Below are positions 9,169-19,406 of a DNA stretch of 64,000 bases, piece after piece. Numbering within the stretch: the first letter of the stretch is position 1; each line of letters begins with the position of its first letter. The notes below the pieces were generated by a model that saw only the letters and a list, made by a program, of their open reading frames with translations, was not told where the DNA came from and ran no database searches. The position numbers and the translations under genes are program-made. Source of the stretch: Brockia lithotrophica (GTDB taxonomy: Bacteria > Bacillota > Bacilli > Thermicanales > DSM-22653); assembly GCF_003633725.1 (NCBI RefSeq), contig NZ_RBIJ01000004.1, positions 124,001 to 188,000 on the forward strand. Reading direction: 5' to 3'.

Positions 9169-9501
9169 GTGCGCGAGCTCGAACGCGTCCCGATCTCCGT
9201 GTACCGGCTGTTGGGGTTGGCGCACCGCGCCGGACGCCTCCTGGCGGGGGAGGAGGCGGTACGCGCGGCCTTGCGGTCCGGGAAGGCCCGCCTCATCTTC
9301 CTTGCGGGCGACGCCTCTCCACACACGCGGGCGCGCTTCACGGGACCCGCTGCATCCGGCGTCGTGGTCCTCGTCGGCGGCAACCGCCGGGACCTCGGAA
9401 TGGCAATCGGAAAGGGCGAAAGGGTGGTGGTGGCCCTCACGGATCCGGGATTTGCTCGACGCATCCTCCGGGAAGTGGAACTCAAGGAGGTGGGTGAATG
9501 A
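9169..9501 (+). CDS. ylxQ: L7Ae/L30e-type ribosomal-like protein (YlxQ)
   Basis: L7Ae-fold RNA-binding protein that in Bacillus recognises kink-turn RNA. The GTG at 9169 gives a 110-residue product of normal family length; no other start codon lies in frame after the rnpM stop, and the longer frame from 8968 would overlap rnpM with arginine/proline-rich shadow sequence. Recognisable pieces are [21 protein letters not shown] at the N-terminus (lysines of the usual motif are replaced), [11 protein letters not shown], and VVLVGG...[16 protein letters not shown]. The ribosome-binding site is weak. It overlaps the infB start by four bases (ATGA). Confidence 0.85.
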   Translation: MRELERVPISVYRLLGLAHRAGRLLAGEEAVRAALRSGKARLIFLAGDASPHTRARFTGPAASGVVVLVGGNRRDLGMAIGKGERVVVALTDPGFARRILREVELKEVGE

Positions 9502-12437
9502 AGAAACTTCGCGTGTACGAGTACGCCCGCGAGCTCGGGATGACGAGCAAGGAAGTCATCACGATGATGCGGCGGCTCGGGATTTCCGTGCAAAACCACA
9601 TGAGCCTCGTGGACGAAGAGGCGCGCGCAAAGGTCGAGGCCTTCTTCGCCGAGGTGCGAAAGAAGGCCGCCTTGGAAAAGCTACGGGAGGAAAAGCGGCA
9701 GGCCGCCCAGGTACAGGCGTCCACGGCGACGGCGACTTTGCCGCCCGAGGAGCCTTCGGCTGAAGGGGCGAAGTCGGCAGAGCGCGTGCAAGAGGAGCGG
9801 GCGAAAGTTTCGCAGATCGAGCGCAAGACGCAGCCCCCCGTGCGTGAGGACGAGGAAGAAGCGGCGGTTCGCGCGACGAAGGCCGTCCCTCCCGAGGAGG
9901 CGGCCGAACCCTCGGGTGCAGAACTCGAGGGGTCTGAAGAAGTCGGGGAGACGGTACCACCGGGGGGAGCGCGCGTGGAAGGAACGACGACGCAGACGGA
10001 ACGCGTGGCGAGCGGCAAATCCGCCGCCGAATCGGAGATCGACCTGAGCCACCTCAAGCGCAAGCGCCGGCGGAGCCGGGGGAAGCGGAAGGCCGAACGC
10101 CCCGCCGCACCACCCGCGCCGGAAGGACAGACGCCCGCTGCCCCTCGCGAAGAGCGGGAGGCAACTCGGCCCGCCGCCGCGGCGGAGCAGAAGACCGCAG
10201 AGGTTCCGGAAGAGCCCGCCGCTGTTCCGTCGGCACCTGCGGCGTCCGCACCGGCGAAGCCTGAACTTCCTGCGCCGCGTAAGCGCGTGATCGAGCCGCG
10301 CAAGCGCGAAGCGCGTCCCGCGCGCGAAGCGCGGCCCGAATCCCCCGGGGCTGCGGCCGAAGGCCGGCCAAGCCGGGAAGCCCGCCCTGCGGGGCGTAGG
10401 CCGGCGGCGCGTAAGCTCGTCGTTCCCAAGCCGCCCGCAGAGGCGCAGGAGGAAAAGGTAGAACGCCGCCGGCCGCACACGGCCAAGAAGGAAAAGGCGC
10501 CCGAGGCCGAAGTCTCCAAGAAGGAGCGGAAGCCCGGCAAGAAGGGGGTCATCCGCGAACGACTCACGGAAATCTTGGACGACTTCACGGGTGCCGAGAC
10601 GGACGTCGTAGAAGCCGCTCCCGCACGCCGCCGTCGTTCCAAGCCCAAGCGTCGGGCGGCGCAAGGTGAGGCAGAGCGCGCCCAGGCGCGGCCGGATAAG
10701 GTCACTCTAGGCGACCGGATTACGGTCGCCGAGCTCGCGGAGCGCGCGGGCCTGGAGGCGTCGGAGATCATCAAGAAGCTCTTCCTCCTGGGTACCGTGG
10801 TGACGATCAACCAGGAGATCGACTTCGACACGGCGGCCCTCGTCCTGTCCGACTTCGGCATCGAGGCCGAACGCGAGACGCGCGTAGACGTCACGGAGTT
10901 CGAGGCGTACGAGGACGAAGACGCGCCGGAGGACCTCGTTCCCCGCCCGCCCGTGGTCACGGTCATGGGCCACGTCGACCACGGCAAGACGACCCTCTTG
11001 GACGCCATTCGCCAGACGCGCGTTGCGGCCCAGGAGGCGGGTGGGATCACCCAGCACATCGGCGCCTACCAGGTGGAGATCGGCGACCGCAAGATCACCT
11101 TCCTCGACACGCCGGGGCACGAGGCCTTTACCGCCATGCGCGCCCGCGGGGCCAAGGTCACGGACGTCGTCGTCCTCGTCGTCGCTGCGGACGACGGGGT
11201 GATGCCGCAGACGGTGGAGGCGATCGACCACGCGAAGGCGGCAGGCGTTCCGATCATCGTGGCGATCAACAAGATCGACAAACCCGACGCCCGTCCCGAG
11301 CGCGTCAAGCAGGAGCTCACGGAGTACGGACTCATCCCCGAAGAGTGGGGCGGGGACACGGTCTTCGTTCCCGTTTCCGCGCTCAAGCGCCAGGGGATCG
11401 ACGAACTGCTCGAGATGATCCTCCTCGTCGCAGAACTGCGCGAGCTCAAGGCAAACCCCAACCGGCGCGCCCGCGGCGTGGTGCTCGAGGCCCGTCTCGA
11501 CCGCGGACGCGGACCCGTCGCCACGCTTCTCGTGCAAAACGGGACGCTTCGCCAGGGCGATGCCCTCGTCGCGGGGACGATGTTCGGACGCGTGCGCACG
11601 ATGACCGACGATCGCGGCCGACCGCTCAAGGAGGCTCCGCCGTCGACTCCGGTGGAGGTCACGGGGCTCGAAGGGGTACCCGAAGCCGGCGACGCCTTCA
11701 TGGTCTTCGAAGAAGAAGAGGCGCGCGCGATCGCCAAGGCGCGTGCAGAGCGCCGCCGCGAGCGCGAGCTCGCCCGCACGCGCATCGATCTGGAAAACGT
11801 CTTCGACCGACTCCAGGCCGGGGAACTCAAGGAGATCAACGTGATCCTCAAGGCCGACGTCCACGGGTCCGTGGAGGCGCTGCGTTCCGCCTTGGAGCGT
11901 ATCCAGGTGGACGGGGTTCGGGTCAACGTCGTCCACGCCGGTGTGGGGGCGATCACGGAGTCGGACGTCAACCTCGCCCTCGCATCCCATGCGGTCATCA
12001 TCGGCTTCAACGTCCGTCCGGACGCAAACGCCCGCCAACTGGCGGAGCGGGAAAAGGTGGACATCCGCCTCTACCGCGTGATCTACGAGGCGATCGAAGA
12101 AATCGAGCGCGCGCTCAAGGGAATGCTCGAACCCGTCTACGAGGAACGCGTGATCGGTACCCTCGAAGTCCGCGAGATCTTCCGCATTTCGCGCGTGGGT
12201 ACGGTTGCCGGCTGTTACGTCCGCGAAGGAAAGGTGACGCGCGACGCGACGATCCGCGTGATCCGCGACGGCGTCCTCATCCACACGGGCAAGATCGCCT
12301 CCCTCAAACGCTTCAAGGACGACGTGCGCGAGGTGGCCGCGGGGTACGAGTGCGGCATCCTGCTCGACGGCTTCAACGACGTAAAGCCGGGGGACGTCTT
12401 CGAAGCCTACGTCCTCGAAGCGGTACAGCGGGTTTGA
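9498..12437 (+). CDS. infB: Translation initiation factor IF-2
   Basis: GTPase that places initiator tRNA on the 30S subunit. 979 residues, ATG start behind AAGGAGG at the ylxQ end. Order: IF2-N domain ([18 protein letters not shown]), a linker of roughly 400 residues rich in Ala, Pro, Glu and Arg, a second IF2-N-like region ([20 protein letters not shown]), then the G domain from about residue 490 ([33 protein letters not shown]), domain II, and the C-terminal domains ([22 protein letters not shown]). The long linker with repeated Arg/Glu/Pro blocks makes this protein larger than the Bacillus homologue (about 720 residues). Confidence 0.98.
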   Translation: MKKLRVYEYARELGMTSKEVITMMRRLGISVQNHMSLVDEEARAKVEAFFAEVRKKAALEKLREEKRQAAQVQASTATATLPPEEPSAEGAKSAERVQEERAKVSQIERKTQPPVREDEEEAAVRATKAVPPEEAAEPSGAELEGSEEVGETVPPGGARVEGTTTQTERVASGKSAAESEIDLSHLKRKRRRSRGKRKAERPAAPPAPEGQTPAAPREEREATRPAAAAEQKTAEVPEEPAAVPSAPAASAPAKPELPAPRKRVIEPRKREARPAREARPESPGAAAEGRPSREARPAGRRPAARKLVVPKPPAEAQEEKVERRRPHTAKKEKAPEAEVSKKERKPGKKGVIRERLTEILDDFTGAETDVVEAAPARRRRSKPKRRAAQGEAERAQARPDKVTLGDRITVAELAERAGLEASEIIKKLFLLGTVVTINQEIDFDTAALVLSDFGIEAERETRVDVTEFEAYEDEDAPEDLVPRPPVVTVMGHVDHGKTTLLDAIRQTRVAAQEAGGITQHIGAYQVEIGDRKITFLDTPGHEAFTAMRARGAKVTDVVVLVVAADDGVMPQTVEAIDHAKAAGVPIIVAINKIDKPDARPERVKQELTEYGLIPEEWGGDTVFVPVSALKRQGIDELLEMILLVAELRELKANPNRRARGVVLEARLDRGRGPVATLLVQNGTLRQGDALVAGTMFGRVRTMTDDRGRPLKEAPPSTPVEVTGLEGVPEAGDAFMVFEEEEARAIAKARAERRRERELARTRIDLENVFDRLQAGELKEINVILKADVHGSVEALRSALERIQVDGVRVNVVHAGVGAITESDVNLALASHAVIIGFNVRPDANARQLAEREKVDIRLYRVIYEAIEEIERALKGMLEPVYEERVIGTLEVREIFRISRVGTVAGCYVREGKVTRDATIRVIRDGVLIHTGKIASLKRFKDDVREVAAGYECGILLDGFNDVKPGDVFEAYVLEAVQRV

Positions 12438-12479
12438 GGCGGGGGCGGCGCCCATGCGGCCTTCGCGGGAGGTGAAACC

Positions 12480-12869
12480 ATGGGGAAGATGCGGGCAATG
12501 CGTGTCGCCGAGGAGATCCGCCGAGAAGTCGGCGAACTCCTCTTGCGCGACGTGAAGGATCCGCGCCTCAAGCACTTCCACGTCACGCGCGTCGAGGTTT
12601 CCCAAGATCTCTCCGTCGCCCGCGTGCACGTGGGCTTCCTCGGGCCGGAAGACGAGGAAGCGGCGGCATTTGCCGCCCTCGAACGGGCGGCTGGCTTTTT
12701 CCGGAGTGAAGTCGGGAAGGTGCTCGGCCTCAGGCACGCGCCGGAAATTCGCTTTCAGCTCGACCCTTCTGCCAAGCACAGCCAGCGGATTCAGGAACTC
12801 CTGCGCGAGGTGCGGGGAGAGTCGGGTTCCCCACAAACCCTGGACGAACCTGAGGGCGGAACTCCCTAG
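12480..12869 (+). CDS. rbfA: Ribosome-binding factor A
   Basis: KH-like factor for late 16S rRNA processing and cold adaptation of the 30S subunit. ATG behind GGGAGGTGAAACC. The 129-residue product shows the family N-terminus (MRVAEEIRREVGELLLRDVKDPRL), a central DLSVARVHVGFLG strand, and APEIRFQLDPSAKHSQRIQELL near the end. It is 42 bases after infB; the ylxP gene found between infB and rbfA in Bacillus is absent. Confidence 0.96.
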   Translation: MGKMRAMRVAEEIRREVGELLLRDVKDPRLKHFHVTRVEVSQDLSVARVHVGFLGPEDEEAAAFAALERAAGFFRSEVGKVLGLRHAPEIRFQLDPSAKHSQRIQELLREVRGESGSPQTLDEPEGGTP

Positions 12870-12953
12870 GGCTCCGCAGGTGACGTACGTACGTTTCATC
12901 GGAGACGTACCGCGCCCTCGCGTTTCCCACGCCGACGCGAAAGGAAGGTTTTC

Positions 12954-14006
12954 ATGCAACCGTGGAAGGAGCGCGACCTCGAGGAGTTTCGGTCCTTCCT
13001 CGCGGGATCCGGCCCCGTCCTCGTGGCCACGCACGTCGACCCCGACGGGGACGCCCTGGGCTCCCAAGGGGCGATCGTCCTCTGGCTCCGGCGCAGGGGG
13101 ATTTCCGCCGAGGCCTACTTGGAGGCCCCTCTTCCGCGCCGATTCTCTTATCTCCCGCACGTTTCCGACCTCAAGGTGTACGCCCGGACGGACGCCGCCC
13201 CGTTCCCTCCTTCGGACGAGGGTGTGCCGCGCTTTTCCCGCGCGATCTTCGTCGACGCCGCCTCCTTCGACCGCGTGGGGCGCATCGCCGAACTCCTCGC
13301 GGACGGCGCTGCCGTCGTGAACATCGACCACCACGTCACGAATACACGGTTCGGGAAGCTCAATTTCGTAAACCCTGAGGCCTCTTCGTCGGCAGAGGTC
13401 GTGTACGACCTCCTTCGCTCCTTAGGGGAGGAGATCGATGCGGACGTCGCCGTGAGCTTGTATACGGGGTACCTCACGGATACGGGGGGCTTCCGCTTCC
13501 GCAATACCTCTGCCAAGGTGTTTCGCGACGTGTCGGAGCTCATCGCCCGGGGCGTCTCCCCCGCAGACGTGGCGGAGTACGCCTTGGACACCTTGACCCT
13601 TCCGCACCTCCGCCTCCTCCGCCTCGCCCTCGGGACCCTCCGTCTGCACGCCGAGGGACTCGTGGCGACGCTCACCGTGACCCAGGCCATGCTCCGCGAG
13701 GCGGACGCCGCCTACGAGGACGCGGAGGGGCTCGTCGGTTACGCGCGGGCGATCGAAGGCGTCGAGGTGGGGATCCTCTTTCGGGAGACGACAGAAGGGG
13801 CCATCCGCGTGAGCCTCCGCTCGCGGCGGAACGTGGACGTAAGCCGTATCGCCGCCCGCTTCGGCGGAGGAGGGCACGCCCGGGCCGCAGGGGCGACCTT
13901 GGCGCCGCCGCTCGCCCAGGCGGAGGCAAACGTGCTCTCCGCCGTGGAGGAGGCCCTGCGCGAACTCCGCCGCGATTCGGCGGCGGGAGAGGGGTACGGG
14001 ACGTGA
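12954..14006 (+). CDS. nrnA: DHH/DHHA1 phosphoesterase, NrnA-type nanoRNase/pAp phosphatase
   Basis: Degrades short RNA oligomers and 3'-phosphoadenosine 5'-phosphate. 350 residues, ATG behind AAAGGAAGG. The metal motifs are intact: VATHVDPDGDALGSQ (motif I), FVDAASFDR (motif II), NIDHHVTNTRFG (DHH), DTGGFRF, and the C-terminal DHHA1 glycine motif FGGGGHARAAGA. Placement between rbfA and truB is common in Clostridia-like lineages and differs from Bacillus. The truB start overlaps the stop by four bases, which suggests translational coupling. Confidence 0.95.
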   Translation: MQPWKERDLEEFRSFLAGSGPVLVATHVDPDGDALGSQGAIVLWLRRRGISAEAYLEAPLPRRFSYLPHVSDLKVYARTDAAPFPPSDEGVPRFSRAIFVDAASFDRVGRIAELLADGAAVVNIDHHVTNTRFGKLNFVNPEASSSAEVVYDLLRSLGEEIDADVAVSLYTGYLTDTGGFRFRNTSAKVFRDVSELIARGVSPADVAEYALDTLTLPHLRLLRLALGTLRLHAEGLVATLTVTQAMLREADAAYEDAEGLVGYARAIEGVEVGILFRETTEGAIRVSLRSRRNVDVSRIAARFGGGGHARAAGATLAPPLAQAEANVLSAVEEALRELRRDSAAGEGYGT

Positions 14007-15157
14007 ACACGCGAAAGCGGGGCGCTCCACGCACGGCGGAGGTTCCCGCCGCCGTCCTTGCGGTGTACAAGCCGCAAGGGATGACCTCCCACGACGTCGT
14101 CGACCGCGTCCGCCGCATCCTCGGAATCCGCCGCGTAGGCCACGGTGGGACGCTCGATCCCGCGGCCGAAGGGGTCCTCGTCCTCGGCGTGGGCGCCGCG
14201 ACGCGCGTGCTCCGTTTCCTCGGATCCTTTCCCAAGGACTACGTCGGCCTCTGGGTCGGGGGGGAGGCGACAGACACCTACGACGCCGAAGGTCGCGTGG
14301 TGGAACGCCGGGAGGTCGTAGAGCTCGCCGACCGCGATCTCTACGCCGCTTTCGCCGCCCTCGTCGGGCCGGTACGCCAGCGACCTCCCCGCTACGCCGC
14401 CGTGCGCGTCGGCGGCCGCCGCCTGTACGATCTGGCCCGTGCGGGCGTCGACGTGGAGCCGCCGGAGCGCGAGGTGTACGTGTATGCCGTCAAAGTCTGC
14501 CCTCCCGCGGTCTTAGGGGGAAAGGCCAAGGCGGGATTTGCCGTTCGCGTCTCTTCCGGCACCTACGTACGCTCCCTCGCTGTAGATGTGGGGACGAGCC
14601 TGGGGATTCCCGCGCACCTGGGGGCGCTCGTGCGCCTGCGGTCCGGAGGCTTTACGCTTGCGGAGGCTTGGACGCTCGCCGAGCTCGAGGCGCAGGCGCA
14701 GGACGTGCGCCTTGCGTTGCGCGGGGCAGACTCTGGTGCGAGCAAAGGGAAGCTCCTGGCATATCCCCTTCGGGTGGTCGTTCGCCTCTTTCCTCGCGTT
14801 CGCCTCGTCCCGGAAGCCGAAAGGGCCGTGCGCCACGGCCGGGCCTTTGCCCCAAAGGACATCCGCGCGTGGGAGCCGCCCGAACCTGTTCTCCGGCCGG
14901 CCGCGACGACGCTCCTCGGAGAACCCGAGGAGCGGGAGATCTTCGGGAGGTTCTGCGGTTCGGAATCCTCTGCATCTGCTTCCGGAAACGGGCCGGTTCC
15001 CGCCTTTGCCGCCTTTGCCCCTTCGGTTCCGCCGCCGGACCTCGTCGACCTCGTCGCCGCCGTCGACGCCGCAGGGGAGCCTCTTGGCCTCTACCGCAGG
15101 AGGCGGGACGGTTCCGGAGAACGCTTCCTTCCCGAGGTCGTGTTTCCGCGCCCGTGA
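14003..15157 (+). CDS. truB: tRNA pseudouridine(55) synthase TruB
   Basis: Makes pseudouridine 55 in the T-arm of tRNAs. GTG start overlapping nrnA. The catalytic Asp is D52 in GHGGTLDPAAEGVLVLG; the N-terminal VYKPQGMTSHDVV and the later RQRPPRYAAVRVGGRRLYDLAR and SSGTYVRSLAVDVG motifs are typical. At 384 residues it is about 80 residues longer than most TruB proteins. The extension after about residue 300 has a low-complexity Ser/Ala/Pro part (from about 14960 to 15050) and otherwise resembles a degenerate PUA-like tail. Confidence 0.96.
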   Translation: MNTRKRGAPRTAEVPAAVLAVYKPQGMTSHDVVDRVRRILGIRRVGHGGTLDPAAEGVLVLGVGAATRVLRFLGSFPKDYVGLWVGGEATDTYDAEGRVVERREVVELADRDLYAAFAALVGPVRQRPPRYAAVRVGGRRLYDLARAGVDVEPPEREVYVYAVKVCPPAVLGGKAKAGFAVRVSSGTYVRSLAVDVGTSLGIPAHLGALVRLRSGGFTLAEAWTLAELEAQAQDVRLALRGADSGASKGKLLAYPLRVVVRLFPRVRLVPEAERAVRHGRAFAPKDIRAWEPPEPVLRPAATTLLGEPEEREIFGRFCGSESSASASGNGPVPAFAAFAPSVPPPDLVDLVAAVDAAGEPLGLYRRRRDGSGERFLPEVVFPRP

Positions 15158-15217
15158 CGGACGTCCGGCGGGACGGGTAACCCGGGCTTTGCGAGCCCCG
15201 CAAAGGAGGACGGGTGG

Positions 15218-16255
15218 GTGCACGTTCACTTCGTCGACGCGCGCTTTCCGTACCGGTCGTCCACACTTCACGTTCTCACGCTCGGCATGTTCGACGGCGT
15301 GCACGTCGGCCACGCCGCCCTCCTTCGGCGTGCCGTGCGCGCCGCCGAAGAGCGGGGCCTCGAGCCGGCGGTCGTGACCTTCACCCCACATCCCCGGGCC
15401 GTTCTCGGAGATCCCGCCTTTTTGCGCATGCTCACGCCGCTTCGCGAACGGCTCGCCCTTTTTCATTCTTTGGGCCTGCGCCGCGCCTACGTCCTTCACT
15501 ACACGCCGGAGTTTTCGCGCATCTCTGCGGACGAGTTTCGCGACGTCTGGCTTCCCGCCCTTGGGGCAAAGCACGTCGTCTTGGGAGAAGACTTCCGGTA
15601 CGGGGCGGAGCGCCAGGGAGACGTGGGGCACCTGCGCGCCGCCACCGCCTTTACCGTCGAGGTCGTCCCTTCCGTTCCCGAGGCAGGCATAGGCGTGCGC
15701 GCGGGAGAGGGTAGTGCCTCGGCTTCCTCTGCCGCTCCTTTGGTGGCGACAGAGGTTCCCAAGGTCTCATCGCGCCGGGTGCGCGCCCTTCTCGCCGCCG
15801 GGGAGGCAGCTGAGGCGGCACGCCTTTTGGGGAGGCCGTACGCCCTCGAGGGCGTAGTCGTCCCGGGAGACGGCCGCGGCCGAAGGCTCGGCTTTCCCAC
15901 CGCCAACCTGCTCGTCGTCGAGCCTTACGTCTTCCCCCGCCGCGGCGTCTACGCCGCCTGGGCCGAGCTTCGGGAGGTACAGGCGAGGGCCCGAGAAGGT
16001 GCGCCCGCGGGGCGGGACGCGCGGGAAGTTCGCCGCATCCCCGCCGTCGTAAACGTCGGTGTTCGCCCTACGGTGGACGGAGGCCGCGAGCGGGTCGAAG
16101 CGCACCTCTTGGACTTTTCCGGGGAGCTTTACGGCGCGCGCCTTCGCCTCGAATTCGTCGCCTACCTGCGGGAAGAAAGGCGCTTTCCCAACCTTAGCGC
16201 CCTGGCGGAGCAGATCGCGCGGGATGTGGCTTTTGCCCGCAAGCACTTCGTGTGA
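15218..16255 (+). CDS. ribF: Bifunctional riboflavin kinase / FAD synthetase
   Basis: Converts riboflavin to FMN and FMN to FAD. The GTG at 15218 follows AAAGGAGG. The 345-residue protein has the N-terminal nucleotidyltransferase (LTLGMFDGVHVGHAALLRRAV; FTPHPRAVLG; VLGEDFRYGAERQGD; SSRRVRALLAAGE) and the C-terminal flavokinase (GRRLGFPTANL; RGVYAAWAEL; PAVVNVGVRPTV; EAHLLDFSGELYG). A short Ala/Gly/Ser-rich insert near residues 155-175 separates parts of the first domain. No FMN riboswitch is visible upstream, as expected inside this operon. Its 3' end contains the rpsO promoter. Confidence 0.96.
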   Translation: MHVHFVDARFPYRSSTLHVLTLGMFDGVHVGHAALLRRAVRAAEERGLEPAVVTFTPHPRAVLGDPAFLRMLTPLRERLALFHSLGLRRAYVLHYTPEFSRISADEFRDVWLPALGAKHVVLGEDFRYGAERQGDVGHLRAATAFTVEVVPSVPEAGIGVRAGEGSASASSAAPLVATEVPKVSSRRVRALLAAGEAAEAARLLGRPYALEGVVVPGDGRGRRLGFPTANLLVVEPYVFPRRGVYAAWAELREVQARAREGAPAGRDAREVRRIPAVVNVGVRPTVDGGRERVEAHLLDFSGELYGARLRLEFVAYLREERRFPNLSALAEQIARDVAFARKHFV

Positions 16256-16261
16256 TATACT
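16233..16261 (+). promoter_or_regulatory. Promoter of rpsO-pnp, inside the end of ribF
   Basis: TTGCCC (16233-16238), 17-base spacer, TATACT (16256-16261). The transcript would start near 16268, giving a leader of about 155 bases before rpsO. Confidence 0.65.
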
Positions 16262-16267
16262 ATCGCC

Positions 16268-16421
16268 GGGTTTTCTCAAGGCGCGGCCGGCCGAGGAGGT
16301 AGGGAACCGAGATCTCCCCACCCCGAGGCGCGCGGCCCGCGCGGAACCATTCCCCCGTCTCGGCGGTGCGCTGCGCCCGGCGGCCGGTTGAGAGGGCGGA
16401 ACAAACGGGAGGAGAACGGAC
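16268..16421 (+). promoter_or_regulatory. Long structured 5' leader of rpsO
   Basis: About 155 bases of GC-rich, hairpin-capable sequence between the promoter and the rpsO start. S15 represses its own mRNA through leader structures in several bacteria, so this is the natural place for such a site. I cannot identify the exact S15-binding motif by eye. Confidence 0.4.
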
Positions 16422-16691
16422 ATGGGCCTCACACCGGATCGCAAGCGGGAGATCATCGAGTCGTTTCGCCAGCACGAAGGGGACACGGGGTCTCCGGAGG
16501 TGCAGATCGCGCTCCTCACCGAGCGGATCAACGCGCTAAACGAGCACCTCAAGGTACACCGCAAGGACTTCCACTCGCGCCGCGGCCTCCTCATGATGGT
16601 GGGGAAGAGGCGGCGGCTCCTCAACTACCTGAAGCGGGAAAGCCCCGAACGCTACCAGGCCCTCATCGAGAGGCTCGGACTGCGCCGGTAA
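16422..16691 (+). CDS. rpsO: 30S ribosomal protein S15
   Basis: Primary 16S rRNA-binding protein of the 30S platform. 89 residues, the exact family length, ATG behind GGGAGGAGAA. Conserved pieces: [34 protein letters not shown] and the C-terminal [20 protein letters not shown]. First gene of the rpsO-pnp unit. Confidence 0.98.
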   Translation: MGLTPDRKREIIESFRQHEGDTGSPEVQIALLTERINALNEHLKVHRKDFHSRRGLLMMVGKRRRLLNYLKRESPERYQALIERLGLRR

Positions 16692-16698
16692 GCCGGCC

Positions 16699-16720
16699 CG
16701 GCCCTCGGGGCCGTTTTCTT
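16699..16720 (+). terminator. Terminator between rpsO and pnp
   Basis: CGGCCC / GGGCCG stem with a three-base loop, followed by TTTTCTT. It probably allows partial read-through into pnp and may set the ratio of S15 to PNPase mRNA. Confidence 0.65.
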
Positions 16721-16795
16721 TATCGGGGCCCGAAGCGCAACGTCCGGGCTCCGCGTTTCCCGCACGTCCGCACGGCTCAGAGCGGGGTGGAGAGA

Positions 16796-19162
16796 TTGCG
16801 CGAAGGTAGAGTGTTTGAACTCACCGTTCACGGAAAGACCTTTTCCTTCGAAGTGGGCCGCTACGCCCAGCAGGCGAACGGGTCCGTCCTCGTGCGCTTC
16901 GGGGATACGGTCGTCCTTTCCACGGCGACCGCTTCCCGCGAACCCAAGGACGTCGACTTCTTCCCCCTCACGGTGAACTACGAAGAGCGCTTTTACGCCG
17001 TGGGCAAGATCCCGGGCGGCTTTTTCAAGCGGGAAGGGAAGCCGAGCGAACACGCCGTCCTCACGTCGCGGCTCATCGACCGCCCTCTGAGGCCCCTCTT
17101 CCCCAAGGGGTTTCGCAATGAGGTTCAGGTAATCAGCCTCGTGATGTCCGTCGACCAGGACTACAGCTCGGAGATCGCCGCCCTCAACGGGTCTTCCCTC
17201 GCCCTCATGATCTCGGACATCCCCTTTGAGGGCCCCGTAGGCGGGGTGCTCGTAGGCCGCGTAAACGGGAAGTTCGTGATCAACCCGAGCGTGGCGGAAC
17301 AAGAGGCGAGCGACCTCCACCTCGTCGTCGCCGGGACGAAGGACGCCGTGAACATGGTGGAGGCGGGGGCGAAGTTCATTTCCGAGGACGACCTCGTGGA
17401 GGCCATCGCCTTCGCCCACGAGGCCATCCGCGAGATCTGCCTCTTTCAGGAAGAGGTCGCCCGCGAGGTGGGGAAGCCCAAGATGGACGTTCCCCTCTTC
17501 GTCGTAGACCCGGAGGTGGAGGCGGCGGCGCGGGAAGTCGCCGAGGCGCGCTTCCGCGAGGCGGCCTTCCACCCGGACAAGAAGACGCGGGAGCGACAGA
17601 TGGAGGCGGCTAAGGAGGAGGCCCTCGCCCTCCTCAAAGAGCGCTTCCCCGAAGAGGAAAAAGAGCCTATGCTCCGCCAGGCGCTCGACGACCTCCTCAA
17701 GGAAGTCGTGCGCAAGATGATCCTCTACGAGGGCGTCCGCCCCGACGGGCGAGGCTTTCGGGAGATCCGCCCCCTCACGATCGACGTCGGGATCCTCCCC
17801 CGGGCGCACGGGTCGGGCCTCTTCGTGCGCGGGCAGACGCAGGTCATCTCCGCGTGCACGTTGGGCGTACCGAGCGAAGTGCAGATCCTGGACGACCTCG
17901 GCCTCGAAGAGGAAAAGCGCTTCATGCACCACTACAACTTCCCGCCTTTCTCCACGGGCGAGGTCCGTCCGATCCGTTCTCCCGGACGGCGGGAAATCGG
18001 GCACGGGGCGCTCGTGGAGCGGGCTCTGGAACCGGTGATCCCCCCGGAAGAGGAGTTTCCGTACACGATCCGCGTCGTGAGCGACGTCCTCGAATCCAAC
18101 GGATCCACCTCGCAGGCGAGCGTCTGCGCCTCGAGCCTCGCCCTCATGGACGCCGGCGTGCCCATCCGCACCCCCGTGGCCGGGATCGCCATGGGTCTCG
18201 TCTCCGACGGCGAACGCTACGCCATACTCACGGACATCCAGGGAGTCGAGGACGCCCTGGGGGACATGGACTTCAAGGTCGCCGGGACGCGGGAGGGCGT
18301 GACGGCGCTCCAGATGGACATCAAGGTCAAGGGGATTACGACGGAAATCCTGCGCGAGGCCCTCGCCCAAGCGCGAGAAGCCCGACTCGCGATCCTCGAC
18401 GCGATGGCCCAGGTGCTCCCGGCACCCCGGCCCACGCTTTCTCCCTACGCGCCCAAGATCGCGACGATGCGCATCGATCCCGACAAGATCCGCGAGGTCA
18501 TCGGCCCAGGTGGCCGAACGATCAACCGGATCATCGCGGAGACGGGCTGCACGATCGACATCGAACAAGACGGGACGATCTTCATCGCCCATACGGACCT
18601 CGCCCAGGTGGAGCGCGCCCGCTCCGTGATCGCCGAGCTCACCCGCGACGTACACGTGGGCGAGATCTACACGGGCAAGGTCACGCGCCTCGAGCGCTTC
18701 GGCGCCTTCGTGGAGATCCTCCCCGGCAAGGAAGGGCTCGTCCACGTCTCCGAACTCGCGCCGACGCGGGTTGGTCGCGTGGAAGACGTGGTCAAGGTCG
18801 GCGACGAAATCGTCGTCAAGGTGATCGAGATCGACCCGTACGGCCGGATCAACCTCTCCCGCCGTGCCGCCCTGCAGGAGCTCGGGGAGGCGGCAGAGAC
18901 GCGGGAGCGGCGCAGCGTCGCGGTCCACCTCCCCGAGGCCGAACGTCCCGGACGCCGGGAGGAGGAAGGCCGAGAACGGCGCGAACCCGGCAAGAGGGGA
19001 CTTCCTCCCGGAGCTTCCGCCCCGACGGGAGGCGGACCCGGGAGAAGGGGCACCCCCACCCGCGGGCGCGGCCCCGGAATCTCGCCGAAGTCGCCCTTAG
19101 GGATCGACCTCGCCACCTTTAAGCGCAGCCGCCCCGGTGGGAAGTCGCCTTCGGGACCGTAA
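16796..19162 (+). CDS. pnp: Polyribonucleotide nucleotidyltransferase (PNPase) with extended tail
   Basis: Phosphorolytic 3'-5' exoribonuclease. The start is taken as the TTG at 16796 behind GGGGTGGAGAG; upstream codons in frame overlap rpsO and look like shadow sequence. The 788-residue product has two RNase PH domains ([18 protein letters not shown]; later [59 protein letters not shown]), a KH domain ([19 protein letters not shown]) and an S1 domain ([20 protein letters not shown]). After the S1 domain comes a tail of about 85 residues rich in Arg, Gly, Pro and Glu, absent from the roughly 705-residue Bacillus protein. Confidence 0.97.
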   Translation: MREGRVFELTVHGKTFSFEVGRYAQQANGSVLVRFGDTVVLSTATASREPKDVDFFPLTVNYEERFYAVGKIPGGFFKREGKPSEHAVLTSRLIDRPLRPLFPKGFRNEVQVISLVMSVDQDYSSEIAALNGSSLALMISDIPFEGPVGGVLVGRVNGKFVINPSVAEQEASDLHLVVAGTKDAVNMVEAGAKFISEDDLVEAIAFAHEAIREICLFQEEVAREVGKPKMDVPLFVVDPEVEAAAREVAEARFREAAFHPDKKTRERQMEAAKEEALALLKERFPEEEKEPMLRQALDDLLKEVVRKMILYEGVRPDGRGFREIRPLTIDVGILPRAHGSGLFVRGQTQVISACTLGVPSEVQILDDLGLEEEKRFMHHYNFPPFSTGEVRPIRSPGRREIGHGALVERALEPVIPPEEEFPYTIRVVSDVLESNGSTSQASVCASSLALMDAGVPIRTPVAGIAMGLVSDGERYAILTDIQGVEDALGDMDFKVAGTREGVTALQMDIKVKGITTEILREALAQAREARLAILDAMAQVLPAPRPTLSPYAPKIATMRIDPDKIREVIGPGGRTINRIIAETGCTIDIEQDGTIFIAHTDLAQVERARSVIAELTRDVHVGEIYTGKVTRLERFGAFVEILPGKEGLVHVSELAPTRVGRVEDVVKVGDEIVVKVIEIDPYGRINLSRRAALQELGEAAETRERRSVAVHLPEAERPGRREEEGRERREPGKRGLPPGASAPTGGGPGRRGTPTRGRGPGISPKSPLGIDLATFKRSRPGGKSPSGP

Positions 19163-19209
19163 CGTTGGGCGGCGGCGCCGGAGCCGCCGGAAACCCCGAT
19201 CCTCCGACC

Positions 19210-19239
19210 AAAACCCCGGGAGCGGGGTTTTGTTGTTTT
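19210..19239 (+). terminator. Terminator after pnp
   Basis: Perfect 9-bp stem (AAAACCCCG / CGGGGTTTT) with loop GGAG, followed by GTTGTTTT. The A/T-rich outer part makes it usable on both strands. It closes the rpsO-pnp unit. Confidence 0.8.
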
Positions 19240-19406
19240 GGGCGGAAAGTCGCCTTTGCCCGGCGAACCGCAAACCCAAACCGAGACCCGCGATGCCGGA
19301 CGGCGCCCTGCGTCCGGCAAAACCGAACCGAGGCGCGCGCTGGATGCGAAATCCCACAAACCGAGCCGCGCGCTCTCGTTTGCGACGTACGAGGGGGCAG
19401 ACGTCG

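Noticed and set aside
15158-15217. FMN riboswitch before ribF
   Set aside because: The gap is only 60 bases and has no RFN-element pattern.
16388-16795. Upstream extension of the pnp frame
   Set aside because: It overlaps rpsO in another frame and codes for Arg/Pro-rich shadow sequence; PNPase homology begins right after TTG 16796.
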